A stretch of 64,000 nt of DNA from Daphnia pulex (lineage: Eukaryota; Arthropoda; Branchiopoda; Diplostraca; Daphniidae), in assembly GCF_021134715.1 (NCBI RefSeq), contig NC_060017.1, positions 6,324,001 through 6,388,000 on the forward strand, written 5' to 3'. The translations under genes were made by a program, and so were the position numbers. Below are positions 36,701-49,324 of this stretch, in pieces. The notes under the pieces were generated by a model. It saw only the letters and a program-made list of their open reading frames with translations, searched no databases and was not told where the DNA came from. Each line of letters starts with the position of its first letter. Within the stretch, counting starts at the first letter, position 1.

Positions 36701-38709
36701 TTTGCTCCGTTGACAAACTATCGCTGACCACAAACAGAATCTGTAAAAGAACAAAATTCGTCAAAATCTATGTACACAACAAATAAAAGAAATGTTACCT
36801 CGAGCAGAGCAGTAAGGCCAGAAGTTGATTGCTGACCCCCGAAAAGCGAAGCAATTCCACTCGAAAATGGCTGCATATCCCAGCGACGGCCTCGTTGCAA
36901 AACCAAACTCTCAACCAGATCCAACGGACGCAAAAATGAAACCATTCCTCGTTTAAGTAGAGCATGGAAGCCAGTTTCGTCATCAATGAGTAAACCAACA
37001 GGAATTGGCCGCTTCAAATGATACTGAACAGCATAGGCGTAGAATTGGGCCCAGTATTTGGCCGAAAGTTGCAGATAAAGTTCTTCTGTCACATCATCTG
37101 CATCGGAAATCTGCTCTTTCAGTTCAACCTCGATAGCCATAATGATGTCTTCTTTTATATCTCCAGGTCTCCTCCTACTTGTCGATGCCGAACGATCAAA
37201 AGCTTGCAGAGCCTTACTCAAGGTTGAAATCGAGAATACGCCCGGTTTGAAAAGTGCCTGCATGTACGCTTGTTTAGGGTCAACGACGGTATCGTCGTAT
37301 TCAATTTCCGAATCGACGCCAGGTTCCAACGCAACCTGTTGCCACTCTAGCAGGGTCGTTTCGGCGAATTCCAACAGATATTCACCCCGCGAAGTGCTCC
37401 ATAGTGCATAAAGGTGATTTGAAGTCAGGCTGAAGTCGATTAAACGACTATGTTGTGCAGTAACGGATGACTGGAAATTGAGCTTGAGTGTAGGGCCCGT
37501 CTGTAGATCAATGAGAAGAAAAGATCTATTCTTGCCAAAGGACGAGAAGACGACCAGTTTGAAGTCGACGCCGTCAGGACACCACCGGATTCTGTGAAGA
37601 GAGCCAAGCTGCTTGACTGATTTGTCTCCGAAGAATTCAACCAAATCGAACTCCAAACGACACTCCTGGGTTGCTGCTGACCAAATTCGCAATTTCAAGC
37701 CTTTGCTGACGGCCAGCACAAGAACGTCGTCATTTGTCGGCAATAAACAAATGCTTGCCGTAGTATCTTCGTTTTCCTGTGATGAGCTTCCTCTTAACAC
37801 AGTAGGCAGGTAACCAGAAAGTAAACGTGATAAATTTGAGGAAGGCTGCAAATTATATGTGGTAACTGCCGAAGGAGATTGACCCATACGAATGAGAGAA
37901 ATCGACGAAGTGTTTGCCAAAGCAAACAATGCTTCTTTACTTTTTCCAGAAAAGTAAGATGCAGCAGTGCTGGGGAGTGAAAAATTGGTGGCGGTGCTGT
38001 TGATGACCTGGTGGCTCAATGATTCCCTCAACCAGGGAAGGGATGCTTCAGTAAAGATGGATGGTACAGAAATGTTGGTCCCCATTGAGTTGAATGCTGT
38101 AGGATCATTGTGTTTTTTTGGATGTGGTAGAACCAAACGATGAACTGAAGATATGGTGGAGACGAGAATAACTACATTATTTTTTGTTTCATGAATGGAT
38201 GTCCCCTCTAATAATGGAAGGCCTTGAAATCTGATTCGAAGACAGTTGCCGTGTAAGTTCAAGTCTAAACTGTGTTCTACTAGCTCCAGGACATCATTGG
38301 AAATTTGCCTGTTCAAAACAAATAATACAGAATGAGTCTTACTTACAGCAGCATTTAAATTATGTAAATGATAGCTGTACCAGCATATGAAACGGTTCCG
38401 AGTGACAGTTGAATTGGAATCAGTGAAACAGTATCCTCCTGCTGTGCAACCTTCAGGTAGTTTAATATCTTGGAGTGTCAAATGAGTTCCACCTGGTTAA
38501 AACAGAATACAGGTCAGTGTTTAAGAAAAGCGACACCGTTTCGGTTGAAAAAGAAAGAACTGTAGCCGGTGTAGCTCAACAAGTTCACTTGAATTACCCG
38601 TATTCAGTAATAGTTCCTTCCATTGTTCTATGCCTGTCTGATCTGGAATTACTTCACGCAATCCGAGAAGAGAAAAGCCAGAAAGATTTCCTTTAAGACA
38701 ACTAGACAT
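33792..38709 (-). CDS. Nup160: Nucleoporin Nup160 (multi-exon)
   Basis: Nup160 is a scaffold subunit of the Nup107-160 (Y) complex of the nuclear pore and also works at kinetochores. ATG at 38709 gives MSSCLKGNLSGFSLLGLREV. The next exons contain RNRFICWYSYHL, LELVEHSLDLNLHGN and VHRLVLPHPKKHN, characteristic of the Nup160 N-terminal beta-propeller. Then come LLSGYLPTVLRGSSSQ, LIDFSLTSNHLYALW and DPKQAYMQALFKPGVFS. The rest is an alpha-helical solenoid in about a dozen smaller exons. The last exon (about 33792-33880) reads LLNDMKGKLHAYFQTAERVS and stops at TAG 33792-33794. Estimated length of about 1,300-1,400 aa fits the family (human about 1,436). Introns are 55-90 nt. It lies head-to-tail downstream of AGL on the same strand. 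Confidence 0.92.
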
Positions 38710-39227
38710 GTTTTTAACTCGTTTCTACAGTTGCAATCGCGCGGGCAGCTGAGAAACAAATTCGTTTCAGACGAATCTAAATTTCCAAACCGGCAAACGG
38801 CAGAACTACATTTACCGTTCAGCGCCACCTAGCGATTGAAAACCAAACTCGTTGGTACACTAATTTTATGACAAAATTTGAGTTGAGGCAAAAAGAACGA
38901 GTATATTCACTAGCAGGCATGACGCCGTGTATTGCTACAAATTACAACACTGCTTTTGGAAAGCGGCATAATAGAATTCTCCACCAAGTGAATAACAAAC
39001 ATAATTAAATCGACAAAAAATGTTTTTAAAATTGTGGAAGAACAACACATGCGCTGAAGTGGGAAAACGCTAATAATATAATGTACGGGTGCGGCTGAAG
39101 GTGGGAAACATAAGTTTAAACTACTCTCTTCTTCTTTTTCCCTAGTAATAGAACTGCGTATATTTCGAATTCTGAAAAGCAACTAAGGACCCCGGGGCAA
39201 CAAAAGAATTCAATCACAATTCTAAGT
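38710..39227. other. Spacer between AGL (3' end) and Nup160 (promoter side)
   Basis: About 500 bp with no ORF of note must hold the AGL 3' UTR and the Nup160 promoter. A GCGCCACCTAGCG element at about 38821-38833 resembles insulator-type motifs. A similar GCCATCTAGCG stands at about 29819. No TATA box is evident for Nup160. Confidence 0.4.
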
Positions 39228-42200
39228 TCACAATGCGGTGATGCTTAGTTTCTGTTTATGTTCGATATTGTCCAGTTCATGCAAAACCTGAAAAGTGACA
39301 AAATGACCAAGTTAGTACATTAAATTCAAAAATTGTAATATTTATTTTTTTTTCATCACCTCGAGAATGGTGGCCATAGACCAGGCTTGAGCTGGACTCG
39401 AATCATTACAGACTTTGCCATTTTTATTGGTAAGCTCGGGAAGTGAGCGCCAGGGCGATTGTTGAATTTCGACAAAGTGGCGCGATAAAATAGACTTGAC
39501 TTTGCGGATGGTTTTTCTGAGTTCGGAGACTCCGCCGACCAATGGAGCGAAATAAAGCATGGCTTGGAGTAGGAAACCAACTGGCCAGAGCCACTCGGGT
39601 CCTTGGTGGTAGTTGAAACCGTGAGCCGTGCTGGGATCATCTCCTTCGTCCGAATTGCAATAATCTGGTCGGTAGGACCAATCAGAATTGTCCAAAGTTG
39701 CCATGCCCAATGGTCCTAACAAGTGCTGAAGAGCCATTTGTAATGCTTGCCATGCTCTCGATGGTGTAAACATGGTCGGAGCCTTTAAACGTAAACGTAA
39801 TGAAACAGTTAATGTGAGAAAGATAAAAATGATAGAAATCCGTTATTCTTACCACAGCCATGGCGACCACAAAGTTAGGTCTCAATTGATAATCAGCCCA
39901 GGGTTTGGATGCCATATAAGAATCTTTGTAGATGCCTCGACGATTGATAAGCTCAGGATGGGGTTCGGCCGTTGGTTCTGGATCGACATTAATCCAGAAA
40001 TGTCGCTCAAAGTTGCGATCAATTTGACGAGCCCATTCGTCGTAAGTCCAGCGAGTCTTAGTTCCGTCTTCGTTAACCCGCTCGACGCCGGCGTACGGAT
40101 AAGTTCCAGCTGTAAACAATTCCCACAAATATCCAACGACGGAGCGAGAAAGGCCAACGATCTCAACAGCAGAACCGTCACGAGGAGTTGCTGGTTCTCC
40201 CTTGTTACCGGCCTTAGCGCTTGATCCCATCTTGTCCATCCAAGTTCCGCAATTATGGGCGTTGCCACCGAAAACAAATCCAGTTTCGACGCTGACGCCG
40301 ACCTTATTGTTGAAGCCTGCATCCAACATTTCGCGATCGATGGCGAATCCAGCATTACGTTCGCGGAATTCTACACCCTGGAAATGGCGTTGAAGGGCTT
40401 CTTGCATCACGTCGCACAGCGGCTGATTCTGTTGTTAATTAATTAAAAAAGAAATTATATAATTTCATGAATTGTTAATACTACTAGTGATTTAATATCA
40501 AATCATACTTTGGCTCCAGCTGGCAACGGAGGCGATTCATCATCAGGGAAGAGACGGGTAACGGCGTCGTCCAAGATCGTGTGACCCCTGGGAGCCAGAC
40601 GGCAATAATCGCAAATGGATTGCAACCACCACCAAATCGCGTCACGGCAATTGAAACGAGCTTTGGAACCGCCATCCAACAGGTTTGGAATCAAACCGTG
40701 GCGGAGACAACCTCCAAATGCCAGAATGATGTAGCGTGCTTCCTGGTAACGACCAGTCAACAACAGAAGACCACGCAACGAGATGAACGTATCTCTTCCC
40801 CAATTGCGCATGTAACCGACCGAAAAGTGAGGAAGACCTGTGAAAACAAGTACAGAATTATAAAACACAGCAATTCGATCGTTTCACATTTGCACATTGC
40901 ATTACCAGCGGAGATGGTGGCGCAAGCTTGTTCCTGCTGGCCATTTCTAATCCGGATGGGGGGCACAGGTGGTGCCAAAGATGGCGACAATTCGGGCAAT
41001 CGAGCATTGCCCATTAGGCCGACAAATTGAACGGATCCTAAAGCCAGAGCTTTAACAAAAGTAGAACTTTCGTTGACAAATCTAAACAAAAAACAAACAT
41101 TCAAATAGTAACAGAAATAGAGAATTGAATTACTTTGGAAATAGTTTACTTCGACATGAGCGACCAGGCTCGTTCCAGAAGAACTAGATACGTTCCTGTA
41201 ATGACGGCATCAAAGTAGCAAGGAACCAGGAACCGGGGCAGGTTACTTAATGGGCTCAATGCAGTTTCCAACCAACGTCCCAACTCGGCCGTTCCTGTAT
41301 GCTGCATAAGTCGATTGCCAACGTAAGCCGACAGCCAATCGCCTTCTCTCAGATTGGCGCACAATGGGTGGCCCAGATCATTTTTGGGTCTAATGTCACT
41401 CAGTAGAGACATGACACCCTGGAGACCGCAGTAGTTGAATGGACCGCTGCCTGGTATTACGTAGGAACCGGGACGGCCGTCCTCCACTTCCTCTTCATGG
41501 CAGCGATAAAGTGCCATATTCAAATCGACCAGCGTCATGGAACTAAGAGCTCGTTGCAAGTCTTCCAAGTTGGCGCTGGTGGGAACCGTTGGCGATGTGG
41601 CTGTTGAAGGCAAGATGGGAAGAGCCAAGCCAGTGAGAAGACTGCGAAGGTGAACAACAGCCGACTGAGCCTCTGAAGTCAAACTGACTCTAATGGCCAC
41701 AACAGAGCCGGGGAAGAAATCGTGGAAATGCAAAACCGTTTTGCCGGATGCATCCGACGAACCATCGCTGATCCGTTTGAGCATTTGCGAATCTTCCACT
41801 CTAACTCGTTGACGGACATTGCACTGATATTCATCGCAACCGTTGATCCGACCAGGATGCGGTTTGTGGCCATTAGGAGACACGAAACGGGAACCTCCTT
41901 GACTAATAACCACAAACAATAAAAGTTAACTAAAATAACGAATTAGAGTATAGGTTACAGAAAGCCTTACTTAAAGTTTTTGTGGACAACTTGAGCTTCT
42001 AAGACCACCTCTTCAACGCGTCCATCCAGGACTAGAGGTTTTATATATCCTTGCTGGGCGCCTTCATCCGGATGGTTGAATGCCGTATGAGCCACCAGAA
42101 CAATGGACTGGTGAGTCACTGGGCAGTGACGAGTGACAGCCACCACGTCAGTTGTCATTTGATCGACATAGACTTGCGAATAGCCAGCAGTGCCCAGTTC

Positions 42201-45200
42201 CAAGTGCATATCGTTGAGTGCACGTTTGGCCTTGATGATACCAAAATCCAAAGAGCTAGATGGGCCCGGCAACTCGGAGCTGGTAGCATAAAGTCGGCTT
42301 TCCTTCACCACATGAATCTATGAAAATCAAATGAATTTTCAGTTTCTCCATAACAAAAAGAACAAAGTGTTGTTTTTTTACGTGATGTGGAACGAGTTCG
42401 TCATAACCACGATTGCTTCCGGTGGCACACGATGCCATGCTGATAAGGGCTGCACTAGGTAGTAAATCGTAGACGGATCGCTTCTGAACAGGCGAAGGAT
42501 TGTCATGCGATTGATCCAACAAAATGGCGTGGGCGATGGATGGCTGGAGAGGACGAGCCAAGGGCTGGATGAACGCTCCAACAGGATCACCACCGAATCG
42601 ATGGATCAGTCTGCCGAGTTCGTGGCTATTGCCAGCCGACATTCCCTCTATGGAAAAAATTTTAGATATTTGAGTAACTAGAAATATAATGGAATCCATA
42701 ACCGAGACATTTATATACCGCGGATCAAGGATGAAATGCCCAAACGGTTAACAAAGATGTTGTCAGTGCGATCAGAGTTAGTGAACAGTTCGGCGATGAC
42801 ATAGAGATCCGGGCGCACTTTCCTAGCGGCATCCAGCAAATACTGGGCAACGTGAATGGGGGTTGAATGGCAATTGTCCAAACGGATGCCATGGAACACG
42901 CTGGCCGTTTCTTCGGTGTACTGACGCATGTGTTCCCACAGGTAAGGGGAATCTTCCGGCCTTTCTCCATAGCTGCGTCATCGTGTTTGTTGCGAGTTAT
43001 TTATTTATTTATGTTGTTGTTGTTGTTTAATAAAGGAAATAATATAGGTATGATAAGATAACGGGCAATCAAAAGGCAACCAGACGCAAACAACTTGAAT
43101 CTCGTCCAAAATACAATCAGTTTTTTTACCGCAATTTCACGCTGTCGCCCCAAGCGATAAGCTCTCGACGGATGTAGATGTTTGAGCCCTGTTCAGCAAA
43201 GTTACGTAGGGGATCGTCGTTCATCACCCAACCATTGTGAGCCATGATAAAAGCTGCTTCGGGAGTGAACATAATTGCCTCCTCTTCGGCTAAAGTGTGC
43301 GTAGTCGTTTTGTAGAAATATCTGGAAAATACCAGTAATAGAAAATTTATTAATTGAAAATGACAGGATTATGCATGCAAGTTTCTTACGGAGTAACTAA
43401 TGGCTGCTGGGCAGACACTTGTTTCAGTTTCGGGCCATCCCATTGGAGCCTCTCGTAGCGAACGGCGGAAAGAATGTTGTTCACGGCCGATGACAAATGG
43501 CTCTCAATCTCGTTATACTTGGCGCCATTCAATTGCTCAATTGCCGAACGGAATTTGTCGGCGCTGATTCGACGACGAGTCTCTTCGTCGTAGGCTTCGC
43601 TCCTAAAAAAACACCTGAAAAATAAGAAAAGGGTTCCCGGCAATATGGGATGTGAATAATACAACCTGGGAGTATTATATAAATCCAAAGCCGTATCCAT
43701 GTCCACAGTTGTCTTGAAACGTCGGTACTGAGGATCCTGGATGAGCTTCAATGAGACGGATGCACAAAGAGCTGGGATTTCATTCAGGGCCAAACGTTCG
43801 TCCATCATTTCCAGGAATTCGGCAACCAAAGCTTCCACATCGGCAAGGAAGAATTCATGCAGGCGAAGCGACGGGATTTGTTGTTCTCGCAACAGTCGAC
43901 CGATATTCTATTCCCCAAAGAGAAATCTTGTTTAAGCAATTTCTCCTAGTCACGTAATAAATATTATAGTATACCTCAATTTGATCTTCGTTGGTGATGC
44001 TAGTATCAATGCCTCGATCGTTGTATTTACCAGCTCCAATATCGACGGCCAAGTAATGGAGGAGTCGATCGAATAAGTAAGCAGGGCGTAAGTGAGGCGA
44101 ATTGATGAGATTGTAAGTGCTCTCCGGATGCTCTTGTAGCCATGGGCTGTCGTTGGCGGTGTGATTCAAGACGATGTCGCTGATACTGAGAATCTGAAAG
44201 GTAAAACGACAGCATCAGAATAATTTCCTGGCGCTTTTCTATGTCCATACAACTCACCTTCCATTCGTTGCGCATTTTTTGGACCAATTTGGCCACATCC
44301 TCCATGGTATACTCTCGTCCTTCATCGTAGTACATGGGATTGAAACGATGCTGATCCTTTAGGGAGTAGCAAGACATTGAGCCCCCCAATTCCTATAGGG
44401 AATTGTAAGGAAATGTAGAAATCAAATGATTTTTTAAAGTCAAATCAAAGTAATCTAACCTGAACTGGAGTAAAATGAATGAGATTGTAACCGGATTCTT
44501 TGGCAACTCTGAGTCGATCCTCCCATTGGCTGAATGGACCCAGACATTTGGTGAGGACCGTTTGGCAATGAATACAGTCAATTGGCAAGATCTCGTCGTC
44601 ATAGCCGTAGGTGAGAACGGGATCGACGAGGAAGAAGCCGGAACCGCAGGGTTTCGGATCCTCGCTGATTAGTAAACGTTGAAGAAAAAGAGAAACGTGA
44701 ACACCGGAAAGGAATCGAAACACCAAGCTAAATCTGAAAAACAAAGAGGGTGTAGTTAACCTTTCATGATCGATCAAATAATAGTGATAAGATCCGGGTG
44801 CGATGGTCGGGATGTCGGCATAAACGGCAGTGTCGTCGTCCTTGTTGCGACTATCATGTTGCCACTCAACTTGACGATATTGAGTCCGCTCGAAGAATTC
44901 TACATTTCCATCTTCATCCGCTACCGGGTGGTTCACGTACAGGCGAATCCTTCTGCCTAGCAACGATGGCCCTAGACGGAACTGAAGCTTCCAGCCTAAA
45001 AATAAAGAAGAAATAAGAATTTAAAAAAAAAGCCGTATATTGTATGTCTTATGTAAACATTACCTTTTTGGAGTCGATAAAGGATATGCTCCGTATTATC
45101 GCCATCGTTGAGCAACAAAACGCGGGTCTGAACTGGACCCGTCACAGTTCGATTGCTTCCACTTCCTCCAATGGATCTCTCTGATCGTTCTGATCTCTCT

Positions 45201-45214
45201 GACGCCACCGTCAT
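39228..45214 (-). CDS. AGL: Glycogen debranching enzyme (4-alpha-glucanotransferase / amylo-1,6-glucosidase)
   Basis: This cytosolic enzyme removes glycogen branches with a GH13-type transferase and a GH133-type glucosidase. The start is ATG 45214 ([17 protein letters not shown]); the longer open frame upstream begins only with TTG. The N-terminal domain contains [16 protein letters not shown]. The transferase domain has [37 protein letters not shown] (the Asp nucleophile position) and [14 protein letters not shown] (the Glu acid/base). The glucosidase part has [31 protein letters not shown] and [13 protein letters not shown]. The end is [19 protein letters not shown] at 39228-39230. Length is near the usual 1,530 aa. 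About 20 short introns occur. All expected catalytic segments are intact. Confidence 0.95.
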
Positions 45215-45438
45215 TATGGTAGATTTACTACTTCTCAGAGGGGAATAAACAAAAGAATGCGTCAATGAGGTTGATATTTAACCAATGGATTAAATACGAG
45301 CTTAAGAGTTTGGGAGTTGTTGCCTTCACAACTGTCATAATAAGACAATTGATAAGGCTCGTCTACTTATTTGCCTCTTGTTCTATGATGCTGAGCTTTA
45401 ATAAATGTTGATCTCATAAGTCCTAGCATTACGTTTAC

Positions 45439-45597
45439 CTGATACTGCTGTTTTTGCTGGTAGTTTCACGACAACGGCGACGACTGGGTCGGCCGAGTAG
45501 AAATTGGCGAAAAGAAGAGCCGACTTGGCGAAGAAAATTCCACGTTCCTAAATATTGAGACCTGGACTGAGTGGCAGGGCAGCTATCACTGGACTCC
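45439..45597 (-). other. AGL non-coding first exon
   Basis: The segment ends in a consensus donor (CAG|gtaaac at 45439/45438) and lies between the TATA box and the coding exon. The right border is set about 25-30 nt downstream of the TATA box and is approximate. The intron to the coding exon is about 200 nt. Confidence 0.45.
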
Positions 45598-45620
45598 TGA
45601 ATCAAAAGCATCAAACCTTC

Positions 45621-45628
45621 TTATATAG
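45621..45628 (-). promoter_or_regulatory. TATA box of AGL
   Basis: The minus strand reads GGCTATATAAG, a near-consensus TATA box, placed about 28 bp upstream of the predicted first exon. Confidence 0.5.
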
Positions 45629-46704
45629 CCAGCTTAATGACGACATGAAACTTGCCAAAAGCTCGTCTGAAGACACACAGTCAACAACCAAAAGAGCCAG
45701 ACAACACGGAGGGAGAAAATAAAAAAGGATCCAATTCAGAGTGGCGGCTCCAATTCTCTTTTCAAATTCGGTAACCGAGAAAACAGAAGAGAGCAAAGTG
45801 AGCCCGAGGAAGGAGCGGTCATGATTCCAGTATTCAGTGACAAACAAACTTCACTTTATTAGCCATGCGAGAATCAAGAGACGAGATTCTACGCTCTTGT
45901 GAGCTCCCCCAAAAAAATGAAAACCAAATTTTCTCTTCAAATAGTCGGTCGCCTTGACAACCAGAGGTCACCTTGATGTGACTTGGCTGACGCGAGAAAC
46001 CTGTCCGCTTCACGCTCAGCGCTTGTGTGGTTGTCGCAAAACGCTGCACCGTCTCCCATTTCTTTCATATCATCCCAGCTTTTTAAGTGCATGATGACAT
46101 CCGACCTGGCTAAAGCACCTAGCAATTGCACAGTACTTTAATAGTAGACTTGGCACACTGAATACAATTATCTAAGATAAATTCCTAGATAATAAATGAG
46201 ATAGAGAAAGAAAATTACATCGGGCTCGTGATCACTTTTTGGAACTCAGAAGAGGGACTGAAGCAGAAATCAGTAAATCGATTCCAGCCAGGGATCATCG
46301 ATTTCGTTCGCAGATTGCGATAGGTCAAATTATATCTGGGTGTTGGCGTTGAAATATAAGAAAATAAAACAACACTGACTAATATATAAACACCTCGAAC
46401 ATTCTACTGTGACTGATCACGTGGTTAGCACGGATCTCCCCATCTCGAAATCCCCTAAGAGTCTATAAATATGCCGTCAGAGACCAAAATATGATAGCCC
46501 TATCTTAACGCACAAATACGTTATTTGGAATTAATCCGGCCCATTGTAAAACGGGGTTTCTGAGTGTAATCTTAAATTTAAGACTTAATAATATGTAAAA
46601 CACAATTGGCGTAGGATAGATTCGTTTGATCACGAGTTTAGTTATGCTACCGCCCATTGCACCATAAGCTGAGATTAATAAAGAGTACAATTCACGGACG
46701 AATG
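45629..46704. other. Divergent regulatory region between AGL and the SLC36 gene
   Basis: About 1.1 kb separates the two TATA boxes, which point away from each other. The short frames inside (e.g. 45937-46131 minus) show no homology. A second TATA-like TATAAATA near 46463 on the plus strand may be an alternative start. It may coordinate glycogen and amino-acid supply genes, but that is inference. Confidence 0.4.
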
Positions 46705-46712
46705 TATAAAAG
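46705..46712 (+). promoter_or_regulatory. TATA box of the SLC36-type gene
   Basis: TATAAAAG at 46705-46712 is a perfect consensus 45 bp before the ATG at 46757. This predicts a start near 46735 and a 5' leader of only about 20-25 nt. Confidence 0.6.
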
Positions 46713-46756
46713 CCGCAAACTTTGTAAGGTCTGAGTTGCCCTTCAAAAGTCACAAA

Positions 46757-48582
46757 ATGAAGTCAACAGTGTTCAGCATCGACTTGGTTGCCAACGACAG
46801 TGGAGAGAATTTACCCCGAGATCAGACATTAGATTTCTATAATAAGAGAGAAAGCTGCGACACTAGCAGTGGCAGCGGAATTCCAAGTACGACACCTGGA
46901 ACGTCAACCAGCAGCAGACGCATTACTCTGAACAGAAGCGTTTCAACTAGAAGTCATTACTCTAACACCCTCTCGTAAGTATTGAAATTGAAATTAAATT
47001 TGAATACACTCTCATTCTTCATCATGACAATGTCAATAGGACAGGACGAACTTTAATATATCTGATTAAAGCCAATTTGGGTCCTGGTCTTTTCGCTATC
47101 CCAGCCGCGTTTAAAGACGCCGGGATAGTGGGCGGATCCATAGGGGTCCCCATCATGGCGATTCTCTCTATCCACTGCATGCATTTGCTTGTTAAATGTA
47201 CAGCAGAGTTAAAGTCGCGATGTGGTGATCCAGACATGGCGATGGACTATCCCCAAGCTATTGAAACAGCCTGCCTAACTGGATCTAGGAAAATAGGCAA
47301 ATGCGCAACAATAGCCAGGTAACAAAGCAATAAATTACCAGACATATTAAACGACTTCCCTGTGCCTACAGTGAAAACAATTATTGTGTTACAGGAGGTT
47401 AATCAAAGTTTCTGTGTTCTTCAAAGAATTGGCTTTTTGTTCCGTCTTTATTCTATTCGCCGGCTACTATTTACGACAGGTAAGAGCTCGATTCATTTAT
47501 GCAATGAATTCAGTTGTTTGTACGCTATTGGTGATCCCGTTTAGTTGGTGAGCTATTATTCCCCGGGTAACGAGTGGACCATCAGACACTGGACGGCCAT
47601 AATGAGCCTCCCTGCTCTTGTAATGGCTTGCATTCAAAATGAAAAGTTTCTACACACTCTCTCGTATTTTGCGAGCGGAATTAAAGCTTTCAGCTTGATC
47701 GTTCTGTTTGTCTACATCTTCAAGGATGATTTGCCTCACGTCACAGAGCGCCCAGCGTTTTCTAAACCTTCCTACATGCTGCTCTACTATGGAACAGTTA
47801 TCTTCGCCTTCGAAGGCGTTACACAAGCCCTGCCACTACATGACAACATGCGAACGACACAGAATTTTGGAGGATGGAATGGTGTTCTCAATACGGGAAT
47901 GGTAATCATCAGCTGTCTTTATTTTGCCGTCGGTTTCTATGGCTACTTGAAATACGGAGACATTACATACCCCAGCATCACCATGAATTTACCCAAAGAA
48001 GATGTGTAATTGAATCAATCCATGAGAATTTTAAAGCGATCAATGTTTTATACTATCTCCTTTTAACAGGATATGTCAAGTAGTCAAAATTGGACTCATC
48101 ATCGCACTATTGATTAATTACGGTAATCAATTGCACGCCGCCGTAGAGATCACAGGGCCAACAATCGACAGACGCTACAGCAATGAACGAAGCCGAATGT
48201 TTGCCAAAGTTGGAATTCGAGCTACTCTCTTCGTCTCTAGTGGTAGGTTATAAAACAAAATAAGACTGTTCAATGCAAATTTTTCTCATGCACAAATCTC
48301 TTTTGGGTTGCTCAACCATTGGCAGTGTTGGTGGCTTTGATCACAGAAAACTTGGACCTGTTGATGTCACTGGCTGGAGCTCTCACTTGCACTTTTGTAT
48401 GCCTCATTTTCCCTCCCACCCTAGATATAATCACCTTTTGGCACAAGTCTTTCGGGTGCTTCTGGCTAACCAAAAATATTTTCATTATTCTGATAGCACT
48501 GGTGGCATTTGCCACAGGTACACTAGAAGCAGTGATGGCCTTTGAATATTACTTTGATGACAATTTTTTGGGGGATTCATAG
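46757..48582 (+). CDS. Proton-coupled amino acid transporter, SLC36/PAT family
   Basis: SLC36 proteins are 11-helix H+/amino-acid symporters of plasma membrane and lysosomes and, in insects, act upstream of TOR. The start is the ATG at 46757; the open frame upstream begins only with TTG. The polar N-terminus (MKSTVFSIDLVAND, Ser/Thr-rich) leads into TGRTLIYLIKANLGPGLFAI, the conserved first helix of AAAP transporters, with the exon 1 (46974) to exon 2 (47040) junction inside STLS|TGR. Then come YPQAIETACL, YYGTVIFAFEGVTQALPLHD, GYLKYGDITYPSITMNLP and INYGNQLHAAVEITGP. The end is FEYYFDDNFLGDS, TAG at 48580-48582. Several membrane segments are visible. No break was found. ATTAAA at 48607 may end the transcript. 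Orthology to a specific insect Pathetic-like gene is uncertain. Confidence 0.9.
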
Positions 48583-49324
48583 TAATAGGATAAAATGTGT
48601 TCACTTATTAAAGAAATTTTAAAACTGTCAATGGTGGAGGAGTCAAAACTCAAGATGGCTTGACAGATCACTTTTTCATTCACGTGATTTCTAAGGATGA
48701 TTGCCAACAATTGCATCCAATATACATATGTACATAAAACATCTACAGTAATGTGGAGGCTCTTAATAAGCAGAACTGTGATTTCCTAACGCTTGTTTAG
48801 TGGTCAGGCTGACTTATTTTCAAACACATGCATCGATAACGTGAATAAAAATCGTAAATATTGACTTACCTATCAATCACTTAGCTGTAATGTCTCTTCA
48901 CAGTGGCTAAGCAACTAAAACAATGTCACAAATTTACAATGTCCTCTGACTAGAACAATCAGGCTCTCAAAGTGACCTGATTCAGTATTTGACTGATTCT
49001 GACCTTCATCTGACTTTCGTCTGCCTAGCAGCAGCAGACGACTTTCCAAATTACATCAAAACAACGATGCCCACGACATCTACCATCCACAAATTCTATT
49101 TCGCTGTGCGAAGGCGTAACGTAATTTTCTATTTTTGAAGACGTAATGTATTAATAAATCCACACATTTATGATAATGCACATGTTCCAAAATTTCCAAA
49201 TTATCCACATACATTTTAAGCAATTAAATTATCAATGAAAGAGTTTAGAACCGGTTATTAATCAGACTATTAATGGGAAGAAATTGAAACAAACATATTT
49301 TAACTCTTATGAAACGGCAACGAC
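48583..49324. other. Convergent 3' spacer
   Basis: This AT-rich region lies between the convergent SLC36 and SETMAR-type genes. It contains ATTAAA at 48607 and no ORF of interest. Confidence 0.5.

Noticed and set aside
45937-46131. 64-aa minus-strand frame between AGL and the SLC36 gene
   Set aside because: No splice or promoter context and no family resemblance; lies in the divergent regulatory interval.
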